Shown piece by piece: positions 45,943 through 55,519 of a stretch of 59,830 nt of DNA (position 1 is the first letter of the stretch; each line of letters begins with the position of its first letter). The stretch comes from Bacterioplanes sp. (GTDB lineage: Bacteria > Pseudomonadota > Gammaproteobacteria > Pseudomonadales > Oceanobacteraceae), in assembly GCA_014859445.1 (NCBI GenBank), contig JACUUC010000016.1, positions 1 through 59,830 on the forward strand. The letters run 5' to 3'. The position numbers were made by a program, and so were the translations under genes. A model generated the notes under the pieces. It saw nothing but the letters and a program-made list of their open reading frames with translations, was not told where the DNA came from and made no database searches.

Positions 45943-47216
45943 AATTTTTCATCGTGATTGTCTTTGTGCTGATCAGCAGTGTCAGTCGAGCCGAATTGTT
46001 TATTGAGATCACCCAAGGCAAGCAAAGTGCGATGCCCATCGCGGTCGTGCCATTCGCTTGGCACGGAGCCGCCCCCTTGGTTGAAGACATTTCAACCATT
46101 GTGCAAAACAATTTATCCAACAGCGGTTATTTTCGCACACTAGCCCCGTCCGGCATGATCAGTCAGCCAACACGAGTAGAGGATGTCGTGTTTAATGATT
46201 GGCAGCGCTTACGGCAAGATTTTGTCTTGCTTGGTCGTATTGATCAAACCGAGCAGGGCTATGCCATAGAATTCCATGTGCTTGACGTGCACCAACGAGT
46301 CGAAATACTACGCCATCGAGTTCGGGGGAGTGAGGGCCAGCTTCGTGATTTGGCGCATTACATCAGCGATTTTGTGTTTGAGCGCTTAACCGGTGTACCG
46401 GGTGTTTTTTCTACTAAATTGGTGTATGTCACAACCAATCGTGAGCGGACGCAGTTCAATTTGAATTATGCGGATGCCGATGGTGCACGTGAGCAACTCA
46501 TTTTTACCTCACGACATCCCATCATTTCACCGGCATGGTCACCCGATGGTCGTCAAATTGCTTACGTATCGTTCGAAAGTGGTCGTAGTGAAATTTTCAT
46601 TCAGACCCTAGCCACTGGCCAGCGTGAAAAAGTAGCCGCATTTCCCGGTTCCAACAGTGCGCCAGCGTTTTCACCTGATGGCAAAAAGTTGGCCTTTGTG
46701 CGTTCCGAGATGGGCAATCCTGAAATCTATGTATTGGATTTATCCAGTCGCCAACTAGAACGTATCACCAATCATTTTGCTATTGATACGGAACCTCAAT
46801 GGATGCCGGATGGTCGTAACATCATCTTTACGTCTAACCGTGCCGGTGGACCACAAATATACAATGTGGACATTCACAGCAAGCAAACTCGACGGTTAAC
46901 CTTTGAGGGCAGCTATAATGCGCGAGCTCGTGTTACCCCTGACGGCCGAAAGATGGTATACGTACATCAGTCTTCGGGACGTTTCCACATCGCAGCGCAA
47001 GATATGCAAAGTGGAATGGTGCAAATATTGACGACGGACACCGAATTGGATGAGTCGCCCAGTGTTGCACCGAATGGAAGTATGGTAATTTATGCCGCGA
47101 GTGAACGGAATCGCAGTATTCTTGCTGCAGTATCGGTTGATGGTGAGGTGAAATTCCGCCTACCGTCGAAATACGGCGACGTAAGGGAACCTGCTTGGTC
47201 ACCGATTTTACGATAA
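45936..47216 (+). CDS. tolB: Tol-Pal periplasmic protein TolB
   Basis: A 426-residue exported beta-propeller protein that links Pal, TolA and the outer membrane. The start is GTG, 9 bases after GGAG (45923-45926), giving a signal peptide of about 20 residues ending SRA. An N-terminal alpha/beta domain (about 20-155) is followed by WD40-like PD40 repeats, each with a phrase like SPAWSPDGRQIAYVSFES and FSPDGKKLAFV. It overlaps the tolA end by seven bases. Confidence 0.96.
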   Translation: MVKFFIVIVFVLISSVSRAELFIEITQGKQSAMPIAVVPFAWHGAAPLVEDISTIVQNNLSNSGYFRTLAPSGMISQPTRVEDVVFNDWQRLRQDFVLLGRIDQTEQGYAIEFHVLDVHQRVEILRHRVRGSEGQLRDLAHYISDFVFERLTGVPGVFSTKLVYVTTNRERTQFNLNYADADGAREQLIFTSRHPIISPAWSPDGRQIAYVSFESGRSEIFIQTLATGQREKVAAFPGSNSAPAFSPDGKKLAFVRSEMGNPEIYVLDLSSRQLERITNHFAIDTEPQWMPDGRNIIFTSNRAGGPQIYNVDIHSKQTRRLTFEGSYNARARVTPDGRKMVYVHQSSGRFHIAAQDMQSGMVQILTTDTELDESPSVAPNGSMVIYAASERNRSILAAVSVDGEVKFRLPSKYGDVREPAWSPILR

Positions 47217-47247
47217 CATACACAAACCTCTGATTTGGGAAACAACC

Positions 47248-47811
47248 ATGCAACAGAAAACTCTATTCAAAACCGTTGGTTTGGCATTCGGTGCCATGAT
47301 GATCTCTGCTTGTTCAAGCACTGGCGATGTGAATGAAGGCGCAGCGTCTGAAGCAACTGCGATTCAGCAGCAAGCCGAAGAACAAGCTCAAGAGCAAGCA
47401 ACCACGGCCGTTAGCAGCGCAGCGCTAGAAGGCGAAGCATTGCAAGCACAAGCCAACGAAGCACAAGCTGCGTTGTTGCAACAAACCGTGTTCTATTTTG
47501 ATTTCGACCAGAGCACCATCAAAAATGAAAGCAAAGCAGCATTGATTGCACACGCGGGTTACTTGGCCGCCAATGGTGCAGCACGTGTTGTATTAGAAGG
47601 TCACACAGACGAGCGCGGTACGGTTGAGTACAACTTAGCATTAGGTGAGCGTCGCGCCTTGTCAGTACGTGGTTTCTTGTTGGCCAACGGTGCCGCTGCG
47701 AACCAAATTCAAGTCGTTAGTTTTGGTGAAGAGCGTCCAGCCGTCAACGCCAGCAACGAAGATGCCTATGCGAAAAATCGTCGCGTTGAAGTGAAATATC
47801 AGAGCCGTTAA
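47248..47811 (+). CDS. pal: Peptidoglycan-associated lipoprotein Pal
   Basis: A 187-residue outer-membrane lipoprotein that binds peptidoglycan. Lipobox ISAC gives a Cys near residue 22; a Gln/Ala/Glu-rich linker (about 35-75) follows; then the OmpA-like domain with VFYFDFDQSTIK, LEGHTDERGTVEYNLALGERRA and the closing NRRVEVKYQSR. All peptidoglycan-binding residues of the domain appear present. The stop TAA overlaps the cpoB ATG by one base. Confidence 0.97.
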   Translation: MQQKTLFKTVGLAFGAMMISACSSTGDVNEGAASEATAIQQQAEEQAQEQATTAVSSAALEGEALQAQANEAQAALLQQTVFYFDFDQSTIKNESKAALIAHAGYLAANGAARVVLEGHTDERGTVEYNLALGERRALSVRGFLLANGAAANQIQVVSFGEERPAVNASNEDAYAKNRRVEVKYQSR

Positions 47812-48650
47812 TGAAAGCGCTGATCAGTTCTTTTGCATTATTGGTCTTTGCTAGCCAAGCCGTCGCGGAAGAATGGGTTTCGGTAGGCGCATCGCAACGC
47901 GTTGCGCCTGCCGCTACGTCTACCGTTACTGCACCGGCTTCGTCATCGACGCCGAGTGCGGTTTCTTCGCCATCCTCTGCCGTATCGTCTCAAGCCTCTG
48001 GGTCACCGGACGGTGGCTTGCTGTATGAAATGTGGCAGCAGTTGGAGCAGCTTCAACAAGAAGTCGCCCTTTTGCGCAGTCAAGTTGAAATACAGCAGCA
48101 TCAATTGCAACAATTCGAAGGCACACAACAGCAGCGTTACCTCGATTTGGATCGTCGTTTGTCCATACTGACATCCCGTCCTGAGTCTGCAGCACCGACA
48201 ACGCCTTCGGTGGCAACACAAGCATCCTCGGTCGAGGGTGAACAAACGCCCACGTCATCCACTAGCAGTCGCAGTGCGGAACAGCAGTATCAAGAAGCCA
48301 TGCGCTTGGTACGAGATCGTGAGTTCGATGCCGCTATTGGTGCATTTACGGCATTTATTCAGCAGCATGAGCAGCATACACTGATGCCGAATGCCTTGTA
48401 TTGGCTGGCTGAGGTGTACTTAGTTCAAAATGAAAATCAGAAGGCACTCACCCACTTTAAACGTGTGATGGATACCTATCCCGAACACGATAAAGCCGCG
48501 GATTCGATGTACAAATACGCCGTCACCTTGCATCGACAAGGCGACGCAGTCGCTGCCAAGCAATGGTTGCAGACGGTGATTGATCGTTATTCGGAACGGT
48601 CAACGAGTACCGTCCAGTTAGCGAAATCGTATTTGGCGAACTTACAGTAG
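47811..48650 (+). CDS. cpoB: Cell division coordinator CpoB (YbgF)
   Basis: A 279-residue exported protein that couples Tol-driven constriction to peptidoglycan synthesis. A signal peptide ends near AVA (about 19), a Ser/Ala/Pro-rich linker follows, then a trimerising coiled coil (about 65-110, LQQEVALLRSQVEIQQHQLQQFEG) and C-terminal TPR repeats (from about 155, EQQYQEAMRLVRDREFDAAIGAFTAF). A second Ser/Thr-rich linker lies at 125-155. It is the last gene of the tol unit, followed by a terminator. Confidence 0.94.
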   Translation: MKALISSFALLVFASQAVAEEWVSVGASQRVAPAATSTVTAPASSSTPSAVSSPSSAVSSQASGSPDGGLLYEMWQQLEQLQQEVALLRSQVEIQQHQLQQFEGTQQQRYLDLDRRLSILTSRPESAAPTTPSVATQASSVEGEQTPTSSTSSRSAEQQYQEAMRLVRDREFDAAIGAFTAFIQQHEQHTLMPNALYWLAEVYLVQNENQKALTHFKRVMDTYPEHDKAADSMYKYAVTLHRQGDAVAAKQWLQTVIDRYSERSTSTVQLAKSYLANLQ

Positions 48651-48674
48651 CTCTGGTGATACCGTCTGATAGTT

Positions 48675-48700
48675 AAAAGCAGCTTTGGGCTGCTTTTTTT
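48675..48700 (+). terminator. Terminator of the tol-pal-cpoB unit
   Basis: AAAAGCAGC (48675-48683) pairs with GCTGCTTTT (48689-48697) around a short TTTGG loop and is followed by T residues. Confidence 0.88.
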
Positions 48701-48763
48701 GTTTCTGCGCTTCGCTAAGGTACTGTTTTTTCATTGTTATTTTAATTTTTTTGGAAAAAAGGG

Positions 48764-48791
48764 TTGTCTCATCTGAAAAATAAAGTATTAT
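48764..48791 (+). promoter_or_regulatory. Promoter of the tRNA-Lys pair
   Basis: TTGTCT (48764-48769) and TATTAT (48786-48791) are 16 bases apart, followed by ACGCGCCTC, a GC-rich discriminator like that at the tRNA-Met promoter. The tRNA starts 15 bases after the -10 box. Confidence 0.65.
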
Positions 48792-48805
48792 ACGCGCCTC
48801 TTCCG

Positions 48806-48881
48806 GGGTCGTTAGCTCAGTTGGTAGAGCAGTTGGCTTTTAACCAATTGGTCGCTGGTTCGAATCCAGCACGACCCACCA
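48806..48881 (+). tRNA. tRNA-Lys (TTT), first copy
   Basis: A 76-base gene with encoded CCA. Acceptor GGGTCGT/ACGACCC, D arm GCTCAGTTGGTAGAGC, anticodon stem-loop GTTGG-CTTTTAA-CCAAT with anticodon TTT, T arm GCTGGTTCGAATCCAGC. It is nearly identical to E. coli tRNA-Lys. Confidence 0.98.
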
Positions 48882-48952
48882 TTTTAAACGGAAGGCAAGT
48901 TGCTGAATTGCTTGATCTTTTTTGATTTTTCGGTATGATGCACAGCAACCAC

Positions 48953-49028
48953 GGGTCGTTAGCTCAGTTGGTAGAGCAGTTGGCTTTTAACCAATTGGTC
49001 GCTGGTTCGAATCCAGCACGACCCACCA
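48953..49028 (+). tRNA. tRNA-Lys (TTT), second copy
   Basis: Identical over all 76 bases to the first copy, 71 bases downstream. No separate promoter is obvious between the two, so they are probably cotranscribed and end at the following terminator. Confidence 0.98.
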
Positions 49029-49035
49029 TTATTCT

Positions 49036-49070
49036 AAAAGGGGAGAAATTTCGATTTCTCCCCTTTTTTT
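49036..49070 (+). terminator. Terminator after the tRNA-Lys pair
   Basis: AAAAGGGGAGAAAT (49036-49049) and its complement surround a TTCG loop, giving a long perfect stem followed by seven T residues. Confidence 0.95.
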
Positions 49071-49101
49071 ATGCGTTCTGTTTGGCGGTGCAAATGGCGC
49101 C

Positions 49102-49131
49102 TTATCGATCGTCACATCTTTATGGTAAAAT
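49102..49131 (+). promoter_or_regulatory. Candidate nadA promoter
   Basis: TTATCG (49102-49107) and TAAAAT (49126-49131) are 18 bases apart, between the tRNA terminator and the nadA start. This is a modest match to sigma-70 consensus. Confidence 0.4.
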
Positions 49132-49164
49132 GCACGCCGCTTTTTTTCTGGGGTTTAAGTGATC

Positions 49165-50202
49165 ATGACAGAATCGGTATTGAATGAGTCACGTGCCATT
49201 ATTCGTGATTATTGGTCAAATCGTCCCGCCGGTATCGATACCGAACAACAGGCGCAACTAACGGATGACATTTGCGAACTACTTGAACGCGAAAATGCCG
49301 TTATGGTTGCGCATTACTACACGGCTCCTGAAATACAAGCGTTGGCTGAGGCGACCGGTGGCTGCGTTGCAGATTCACTAGAGATGGCTCGCTTTGGCCG
49401 TGATCATCCGGCTAAAACGTTATTGGTGGCGGGTGTTCGCTTTATGGGGGAAACGGCGAAAATTCTTAGCCCTGAAAAGCGCGTCTTAATGCCTACCCTA
49501 GAAGCCACCTGTTCGTTGGACTTAGGTTGTCCTGTCGACGAGTTTTCCGCTTTTTGTGATCAGCACCCAGAACGTACGGTGGTGGTTTATGCGAACACCT
49601 CAGCAGCGGTAAAGGCGCGTGCTGATTGGGTCGTGACGTCCAGTATCGCGCTCGATATTGTGCGCCATTTGAAAGATCGTGGTGAGTCCATCATTTGGGC
49701 ACCGGATAAACACCTTGGCAGTTACATTCAGCGCGAGACTGGTGCGGATATGTTGCTGTGGGATAGCGCCTGTATCGTTCATGATGAGTTTAAAGCGAAG
49801 GCACTTGAGGACTTGCATCGGTTGTATCCAGAAGCCGCATTGCTGGTCCATCCAGAGTCGCCTGCGGCCGTGGTCGAGATGGCGGATGTGGTTGGGTCTA
49901 CTAGCCAGTTGATTGCGGCAGCCAAAAACTTGCCTAACGACACCATGATTGTTGCCACCGATAAAGCCATCTTTTACAAAATGCAGCAAGCGGCGCCCAA
50001 TAAGCTGCTGATTGAAGCACCAACGGGCGGTAATGGGGCAACGTGTCGGAGTTGTGCACATTGTCCTTGGATGGGTATGAATGCGCTGCAAAATATTCGC
50101 GATGTGTTGCAACGCGGTGATCAAGAGGTATTGGTCGATGAGACGATCCGCCAACAGGCGGTGGTGAGTTTAGACCGCATGCTGAGCTTTCAGGCGCGTT
50201 AA
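49165..50202 (+). CDS. nadA: Quinolinate synthase A
   Basis: A 345-residue [4Fe-4S] enzyme that condenses iminoaspartate with dihydroxyacetone phosphate in de novo NAD synthesis. By alignment with the E. coli ligands the cluster cysteines are Cys116 (EATCSL), Cys203 (WDSACIV) and Cys300 in the C-terminal [10 protein letters not shown]; the last motif has the usual CxxCxxC spacing. GTG at 49159 in the same frame is an alternative start with a better-spaced GGGG. nadB is not in the window. The gene is convergent with rnfE. Confidence 0.96.
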   Translation: MTESVLNESRAIIRDYWSNRPAGIDTEQQAQLTDDICELLERENAVMVAHYYTAPEIQALAEATGGCVADSLEMARFGRDHPAKTLLVAGVRFMGETAKILSPEKRVLMPTLEATCSLDLGCPVDEFSAFCDQHPERTVVVYANTSAAVKARADWVVTSSIALDIVRHLKDRGESIIWAPDKHLGSYIQRETGADMLLWDSACIVHDEFKAKALEDLHRLYPEAALLVHPESPAAVVEMADVVGSTSQLIAAAKNLPNDTMIVATDKAIFYKMQQAAPNKLLIEAPTGGNGATCRSCAHCPWMGMNALQNIRDVLQRGDQEVLVDETIRQQAVVSLDRMLSFQAR

Positions 50203-50217
50203 TGTGAGATAAATAAT

Positions 50218-50277
50218 GGTTGCACTGAGTGCAACCTAAAAAGCGCTGACTACTCGTTGTGGTGAGCGCTTTTTTTT
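50218..50277 (+). terminator. Double hairpin and terminator after nadA
   Basis: A perfect 9-base-arm palindrome (GGTTGCACT-G-AGTGCAACC, 50218-50236) is followed at once by AAAAAGCGCT (50238-50247) pairing with AGCGCTTTTT (50265-50274) and a run of T. The second hairpin is an intrinsic terminator usable from both strands. Confidence 0.85.
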
Positions 50278-50294
50278 GCCTGTTTGGTTGACTG

Positions 50295-51008
50295 TTAGCT
50301 GATTTTTCCCGTCACCCGTACCCGTTTACTGCCACTGCTGATCGGTTGTTGCTGTCGTTGTTGGCGTTGTTTGATACGTTGGTCGATGATGTTTTTCATC
50401 GCGATGATCAAGCCCATTACCACGAAAGCACCTGGTGGTAGGATCGCGAACAAAAAGTCGGGGTATTCGCTAAACAGATCGATTTTCCAACCTTTGGCGG
50501 CGTCGCCAAATAACAAGTGCATGTCGGAAAAAATCACCCCTTGTCCCAACACTTCCCGAATAGCGCCAAGCAATACGAGCACCAATCCGAAGCCCATGGC
50601 CATCATGAAACCGTCGACGGCGGAGGGAAGAATGGCGTTTTTGCTGGCAAAGGCATCGGCACGACCCAGAATGGCACAATTGGTCACAATTAACGGAATA
50701 AAAATGCCCAAGATTTGATAAAGCTCGTAGGTAAAAGCCTGCATCACCAATTCTGTCACGGTAACGAATGAAGCAATGATCATGACAAAGGCGGGTAAAC
50801 GAACGGCATCCGAAACATGGTTTCGAATTAACGAGACGGAGATGTTCGACCCAATTAACACAATCATGGTGGCTAAGCCTAGGCCTAGGGCATTCACGAC
50901 ACTACCAGTAACCGCAAGCAGTGGACACAGTCCAAGGAGCTGTACCAGTGCGGGGTTGTTCTTCCATAAGCCATCTAGGCTGATGTCAGTGAGTGACTTA
51001 CTGCTCAT
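50295..51008 (-). CDS. rnfE: Rnf complex subunit RnfE
   Basis: A 237-residue inner-membrane subunit (six helices) of the Rnf/Rsx electron-transfer complex, paired with RnfA. The first helix region reads [27 protein letters not shown], the homologous phrase to Rnf[11 protein letters not shown]. The C-terminal tail is basic and Gln-rich (KQRQQRQQQ). It overlaps the end of rnfG by 11 bases. nth, which follows rnfE in many gammaproteobacteria, is absent here; nadA lies convergently downstream. Confidence 0.95.
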   Translation of the reverse strand: MSSKSLTDISLDGLWKNNPALVQLLGLCPLLAVTGSVVNALGLGLATMIVLIGSNISVSLIRNHVSDAVRLPAFVMIIASFVTVTELVMQAFTYELYQILGIFIPLIVTNCAILGRADAFASKNAILPSAVDGFMMAMGFGLVLVLLGAIREVLGQGVIFSDMHLLFGDAAKGWKIDLFSEYPDFLFAILPPGAFVVMGLIIAMKNIIDQRIKQRQQRQQQPISSGSKRVRVTGKIS

Positions 51009-51663
51009 GCGGTGTCTCTCCTGTAGCGGTTATCCGACCAAGTAGCATGTCTTGGTGTTCGTCAAAAAACAGCAGTGCTTGGTATACAGCCGCAACAACG
51101 GCTCTTGGGGTGATGGTGGCACCGGTGAATTGGTCAAACTCGCCGCCATCCTTCTTGACCGCCCAGCCTTTTTCGCTTGGGTCGTGACGCGTTTTTTGAT
51201 TGAAGTCGAGTACCCAATCCGACTTGCGTAAATCAATTTTATCGCCCAATCCGGGAGTCTCTTTATGTTCGACGACGCGCACCCCAACAATTTCACCTTG
51301 CTGATTAATGCCGACTAATAGACGAATGGCGGTGGTATAGCCGTTAGGGGCTACCACTGGCAAAATCACCGTATGGGTGTTGCCCTGCCAGCGTGCCTGA
51401 TAGGCTACGGCATCGCTTTCAATTGGCCCTAAGCGTTGCACGTTGCGCAATTCAGTGAGGCGAATGGTATCGTTCAGTAACGAATTGTCATGTTGTTCGA
51501 TGGGCACAATGTCGTTGAGTGCGCGTGATTGCGCGGCCAATACGTTGTCTTGAATACGTTGTTGCGTACCCGTGAAGGTGACCGCTACGGCTCCCACGGT
51601 GACGAGCGCGAACAGCGCTAGGCCGGTGGCGTTACGGAAAATGGATTGCACAATGTCGTTCAT
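50998..51663 (-). CDS. rnfG: Rnf complex subunit RnfG
   Basis: A 221-residue subunit with one N-terminal membrane helix (about 12-32) and a periplasmic FMN-binding domain. The covalent FMN site is the Thr in [14 protein letters not shown] lies 8 bases before the ATG at 51663, better than the ATG two codons upstream. Other family phrases are [18 protein letters not shown]. Confidence 0.95.
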   Translation of the reverse strand: MNDIVQSIFRNATGLALFALVTVGAVAVTFTGTQQRIQDNVLAAQSRALNDIVPIEQHDNSLLNDTIRLTELRNVQRLGPIESDAVAYQARWQGNTHTVILPVVAPNGYTTAIRLLVGINQQGEIVGVRVVEHKETPGLGDKIDLRKSDWVLDFNQKTRHDPSEKGWAVKKDGGEFDQFTGATITPRAVVAAVYQALLFFDEHQDMLLGRITATGETPHEQ

Positions 51664-51672
51664 AACCATGAC

Positions 51673-52719
51673 CTATTTGGGTTGCTTTTGGTATAAGCCA
51701 CGTTTTGCTTTGTTGTGACCGTAGGTGCGCGGTTGCGTATAGGCGTCGATGAAAGGTACTGCCAAGTTCATTAACAAAACCGCAAATGCCACGGCGTCGG
51801 GATACGCGCCCCAAGTTCGAATCACATACACAAACACACCAATACCCGCACCATAAATCAGCTTTCCACGAGTGGTTGTGGAGGCGGATACCGGATCGGT
51901 GGCAATGAAAAACGCACCGAGCATGGTGGCGCCGCTGAGTAAATGCAGTGACAGAGGGGTGTACATGTCGGCATCCCAGCCGATGATCAGAGAGCAAAGG
52001 CTTAGTGCAACCAGCATGGATAGCGGAATGTGCCAGCTGATAATACGACGCCAGACTAGCCACAAACCACCGACTAAGTACGCTAAGTTAACCCATGCCC
52101 AACCGGCATTTAAGAATCCGGAAAATTCGGGTTGCTGAGCAATTTCCGCCGCGGTGGCGTTGGTGATGAGGTGCTTGTAGCTATCCAACGCCGTTGCGCC
52201 GGTCCAGGCATCGCTGCTGGCTCCGGCAAAAATGATGCTTAGTGTGTCACTGAATGATGCCGTGACGTCGGTAGCAATGATCGAACTTGCCCAGTTGGTG
52301 GTCATCTCGACAGGAAACGATACTAAGACCAGCGCATAGCCAAGCATGGCGGGATTGAATGGGTTATTGCCTAAGCCACCATATAGATGCTTGCCAAAGA
52401 CAACCGCAAAGAAAGTAGCAATGACGGTAATCCACCAAGGGGCGAGTGGCGGCAAGGCCAGTCCCAATAATACCGCCGTTAAGACGATGCTGTAGTCGTT
52501 TAGGAAAAAACCAACGGGACGCTTGCGCACGACTAAAATGGCGGCTTCACAGCCAAGAGCAACGACGATGGCTAAGGTAATATTGATCAGCGTGCCAAAA
52601 CCAAACAGCCAAGTGCTCACGACGAAACCTGGTAACGTCGCCAATATCACCATTTGCATCATGTGCTGCGTGCTGTTTTGATTGTGCGTGTGCGGTGACG
52701 ATAGGGTTAATAAGCCCAT
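51673..52719 (-). CDS. rnfD: Rnf complex subunit RnfD
   Basis: A 348-residue inner-membrane subunit with about nine or ten helices. FMN is attached covalently in the family through the Thr of the SGAT motif, here [36 protein letters not shown] and [21 protein letters not shown] are family landmarks. GGAG precedes the ATG. Three bases separate it from the rnfC stop. Confidence 0.96.
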   Translation of the reverse strand: MGLLTLSSPHTHNQNSTQHMMQMVILATLPGFVVSTWLFGFGTLINITLAIVVALGCEAAILVVRKRPVGFFLNDYSIVLTAVLLGLALPPLAPWWITVIATFFAVVFGKHLYGGLGNNPFNPAMLGYALVLVSFPVEMTTNWASSIIATDVTASFSDTLSIIFAGASSDAWTGATALDSYKHLITNATAAEIAQQPEFSGFLNAGWAWVNLAYLVGGLWLVWRRIISWHIPLSMLVALSLCSLIIGWDADMYTPLSLHLLSGATMLGAFFIATDPVSASTTTRGKLIYGAGIGVFVYVIRTWGAYPDAVAFAVLLMNLAVPFIDAYTQPRTYGHNKAKRGLYQKQPK

Positions 52720-52722
52720 ATC

Positions 52723-54906
52723 TTACACTCCTTCAGGGGTGGATGAGGCCACCCGTTGTTGTTCGAGTTGCGCCAGTTTATCGCGCTGTTTTTGTAAGCC
52801 CATGGCCAGTGCATCGACCGTATCTAAGCCGCTTTCTCGTGCCATCGTCAAACGCTCTTCGGCTTTGGCGACGCGATCTTGTTGAGCGAGAATTTTTTTC
52901 TCTAGCTCATGGTTATCCGGTGAGTTAGCGACGTCGGACTGAGTTTCGGTTTGGCTTGCTTGGTAGGCGGCCAGTGCGTCGTTGACGCGCTCTCGTTGCT
53001 TTTCTACACCGGTTTGTAAGGCACTGACCGTGTCCAATTGCTGTTCCATGGCTTCGGCCAAGCGTTGTTCGGCGGTTTGTAGGCGCAGCTGTGCGGTTTC
53101 CCATTTTTTGCGTAAGCGTTCGGGGCTATTGGGATCGCCTTTATCGCTATCGCCGGTTGTGGTGGTAGAGGCCGCCGCTGCTTTTTTCGCCGCCGCAAGC
53201 TCCATGGCAATGCTTTTCAGTTTACTGGTCACTTTTTCCAGCGCCGCTTCCAAGGCCGGTATTTTATCGGCTTGCTCTGGGTCGGCTTGGGCCGCCGCCA
53301 GTTTCTCTTTTGTCTTTTGCACGGCCGCTTGACTGGCTGCCAGCTGTTTATTGAGTTTTTCTAGGGTGTCGTCAACGCTGCTTGCTGGCGCGCTGGCGGG
53401 TTCCGCCAGATCTGCTTGCTTGGCTTTTTGAGCGGTCGCAGCCGCTTCAGCACGTGCTTTGCGTTTCGCTTCTTTCTCCGCCAGTTCTTGTTCTTGGCGA
53501 GCAAGGCGTTGCTCAAAACGTTCTTTGGCGCGTAAGGCTTTTTCTTGTGCGGCCCGCTCTTCTCGGATCGCACCTTTGGCAAAGCGATAATATTGCACTA
53601 AGGGAATATGACTCGGACAAACGTAGGAGCAGGCACCGCATTCAATGCAATCGAAGACATTGTGCTGTTCGACTTTATCCAGCTCTTGCGTTTTGCTGAA
53701 CCAATACAGTTGTTGTGGCAGCAGCTCAGCAGGGCATACTTGAGTACACTGGCCGCAACGAATGCAGGCGGTTGCGTATTCATTGAGAGGCAGCTCTTTG
53801 GCTTTGGGTGCCAGAATGCAATTGCTGGTTTTGATGACAGGTAATTGTAGGTGTGGCAGTGCAAAGCCCATCATTGGGCCGCCCATAATGACCCGCTCGG
53901 GTTGTTGTGCCTGATAGCCTGCCAACGTTAATAAATAATCAATGGGGGTGCCGAGTAACACTTGCCAGTTGCTGGGTTGCTGGCAAGCGTCGCCGGTCAG
54001 CGTTGTGATGCGATGGATCAGCGGCTCTCCATGAACCACGGCGCGGTAAATAGCGCTTGCGGTGGCCACATTTTGACAGACAATGCCAATGTGCGCAGGA
54101 ATGCCGCCACTGGGAACTTCTTTGCCCGTTAAAATTTGAATCAGCTGCTTTTCTCCACCTGAGGGGTATTTGGTCGGGATACTAACGACCTGGATTTTGT
54201 GGCTTAGGTGCGCGTCGATAACGGCTTGCTCTAACGCAGCAATCGCTTCTGGTTTGTTATCTTCTACACCGATCAAGGCGCGAGCACATTGCAGCACATG
54301 CAGAAGAATTTCACCCCCTGCGACCACTTCGTCAGCGCGTTCACGCATGAGCATGTCGTCGGCCGTAATATAGGGTTCACATTCGGCACCATTTAAAATC
54401 AAGGTATCGATTGGGTAGTTACCGGTATGCAATTTGATGGCGGTAGGGAAGCCCGCACCACCTAAGCCTGCAATGCCAGATTGAGCAAGAAAGGTCAAAA
54501 TATCGGCAGGCTTAAGTTGTTCGACGAGGCTGACGTTTTTTTGCTCCAGCAAGCTCGGATGCGCTTGCCACTCATCTTGCCCATCGCATTGCAGAACCAT
54601 ACAGGTCTCGCTAAGCCCGGACGCATGGGGCACGGGGCGCGCTTCAATGTCGACAATGGTGCCGGAGGTTGGTGCGTGCAACGGAACACTGACAAACCCA
54701 TCGGCGTGCGCGATGCATTGGCCTTTCAATACGCGTTCACCGACGTTGACGCAGGGAATGGCCGCTGCGCCAATGTGTTGATGTAAGGGCAGAATCAGTT
54801 CATTCGGAATCGGAGCCACTTGAATGGCAGTTTGCGTGGATTGCCGCTTGTTCTCGGCGGGATGAATACCGCCATGAATGTCATGCAAACGAATCATTTG
54901 AGTCAT
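52723..54906 (-). CDS. rnfC: Rnf complex subunit RnfC with long coiled-coil tail
   Basis: A 727-residue peripheral subunit that binds NADH/FMN and two [4Fe-4S] clusters. The soluble core (about 1-445) resembles NuoF and includes GIAGLGGAGFPTAIK and the cluster motifs CIRCGQCTQVCP and CIECGACSYVCP. From about 446 the sequence is a Lys/Glu/Ala/Gln-rich tail with coiled-coil character. In the last 120 residues the phrase LDTVxALxxGxxKQR occurs twice (about 624 and 694). Its ATG overlaps the rnfB stop by one base. Confidence 0.96.
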   Translation of the reverse strand: MTQMIRLHDIHGGIHPAENKRQSTQTAIQVAPIPNELILPLHQHIGAAAIPCVNVGERVLKGQCIAHADGFVSVPLHAPTSGTIVDIEARPVPHASGLSETCMVLQCDGQDEWQAHPSLLEQKNVSLVEQLKPADILTFLAQSGIAGLGGAGFPTAIKLHTGNYPIDTLILNGAECEPYITADDMLMRERADEVVAGGEILLHVLQCARALIGVEDNKPEAIAALEQAVIDAHLSHKIQVVSIPTKYPSGGEKQLIQILTGKEVPSGGIPAHIGIVCQNVATASAIYRAVVHGEPLIHRITTLTGDACQQPSNWQVLLGTPIDYLLTLAGYQAQQPERVIMGGPMMGFALPHLQLPVIKTSNCILAPKAKELPLNEYATACIRCGQCTQVCPAELLPQQLYWFSKTQELDKVEQHNVFDCIECGACSYVCPSHIPLVQYYRFAKGAIREERAAQEKALRAKERFEQRLARQEQELAEKEAKRKARAEAAATAQKAKQADLAEPASAPASSVDDTLEKLNKQLAASQAAVQKTKEKLAAAQADPEQADKIPALEAALEKVTSKLKSIAMELAAAKKAAAASTTTTGDSDKGDPNSPERLRKKWETAQLRLQTAEQRLAEAMEQQLDTVSALQTGVEKQRERVNDALAAYQASQTETQSDVANSPDNHELEKKILAQQDRVAKAEERLTMARESGLDTVDALAMGLQKQRDKLAQLEQQRVASSTPEGV
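52759..53076 (-). repeat. Duplicated segment in the RnfC tail
   Basis: Two segments of about 37 residues (about 611-647 and 681-716 of RnfC), spaced by about 70, share the pattern AExRLxxAxxxxLDTVxALxxGxxKQRxx. The DNA is only partly similar, so the duplication is not recent. Confidence 0.75.
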
Positions 54907-55511
54907 TAGTTGGCCTCTGCGCGGCGTGCGCGACGATCACTGGCGATTAATTCAACGCCTAGCGTTGGGGCTTGCCAATACCAATTCGAAATGTTGGTCG
55001 AGACAGGGATCATGTCAATGCAATCGACTGGACAGGGCTCAACACACAAATCACAGCCCGTGCACTCATCGGCAATCACCGTATGCATTTGTTTGGCCGC
55101 ACCAAGGATGGCATCCACAGGACACGCTTGAATGCACTTAGTGCAGCCGATGCATTCGTCTTCACGAATGAACGCAACGGTGGGGACCGCTTTTTCAGCG
55201 CCGTGTTCGGCATCGAGAGGCTCTGGCTCGACACCAAGAAGATCGGCCAAGGCTTGAATGGTGCTCTCGCCCCCCGGTGGGCACTTATTGATTTTTTCAC
55301 CATTGGCAATGGCTTCGGCGTAAGGCTTACAGCCTGGATAGCTGCACTGACCGCATTGCGTCTGCGGTAGTAATTGGTTGATTTGATCCACAATGGGATT
55401 GCCCTCAACTTTAAAACGAACCGCCGCAAAGCCAAGAATACCACCAAAAATAAGGGCCAAAAGAGCGACGATGGATATGGCCATCACAATGGCCAACAGT
55501 GTCGTAGACAT
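54906..55511 (-). CDS. rnfB: Rnf complex subunit RnfB
   Basis: A 201-residue iron-sulphur subunit. A single N-terminal membrane helix (about 5-28) is followed by a cluster-binding domain ([16 protein letters not shown] and INKCPPGG) and a two-cluster ferredoxin domain with [15 protein letters not shown] and [16 protein letters not shown]. All expected cysteines are present. TAGGAG precedes the ATG. It accepts or donates electrons between RnfC and ferredoxin or another soluble partner. Confidence 0.97.
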   Translation of the reverse strand: MSTTLLAIVMAISIVALLALIFGGILGFAAVRFKVEGNPIVDQINQLLPQTQCGQCSYPGCKPYAEAIANGEKINKCPPGGESTIQALADLLGVEPEPLDAEHGAEKAVPTVAFIREDECIGCTKCIQACPVDAILGAAKQMHTVIADECTGCDLCVEPCPVDCIDMIPVSTNISNWYWQAPTLGVELIASDRRARRAEAN

Positions 55512-55519
55512 GCTGACTC

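Noticed and set aside
47935-48010. Ser/Ala/Pro-rich stretch in cpoB as a phase-variable repeat
   Set aside because: The codons vary and no exact tandem unit is present; it is a linker after the signal peptide.
49159-49164. GTG at 49159 as a sure nadA start
   Set aside because: It is possible, with a GGGG element 5 bases away, but the ATG at 49165 is equally close to the family start; kept as an alternative only.
53370-53600. Lys/Ala/Glu-rich part of rnfC as a separate inserted gene
   Set aside because: The frame is continuous with the RnfC core and such tails are known in RnfC/RsxC proteins.
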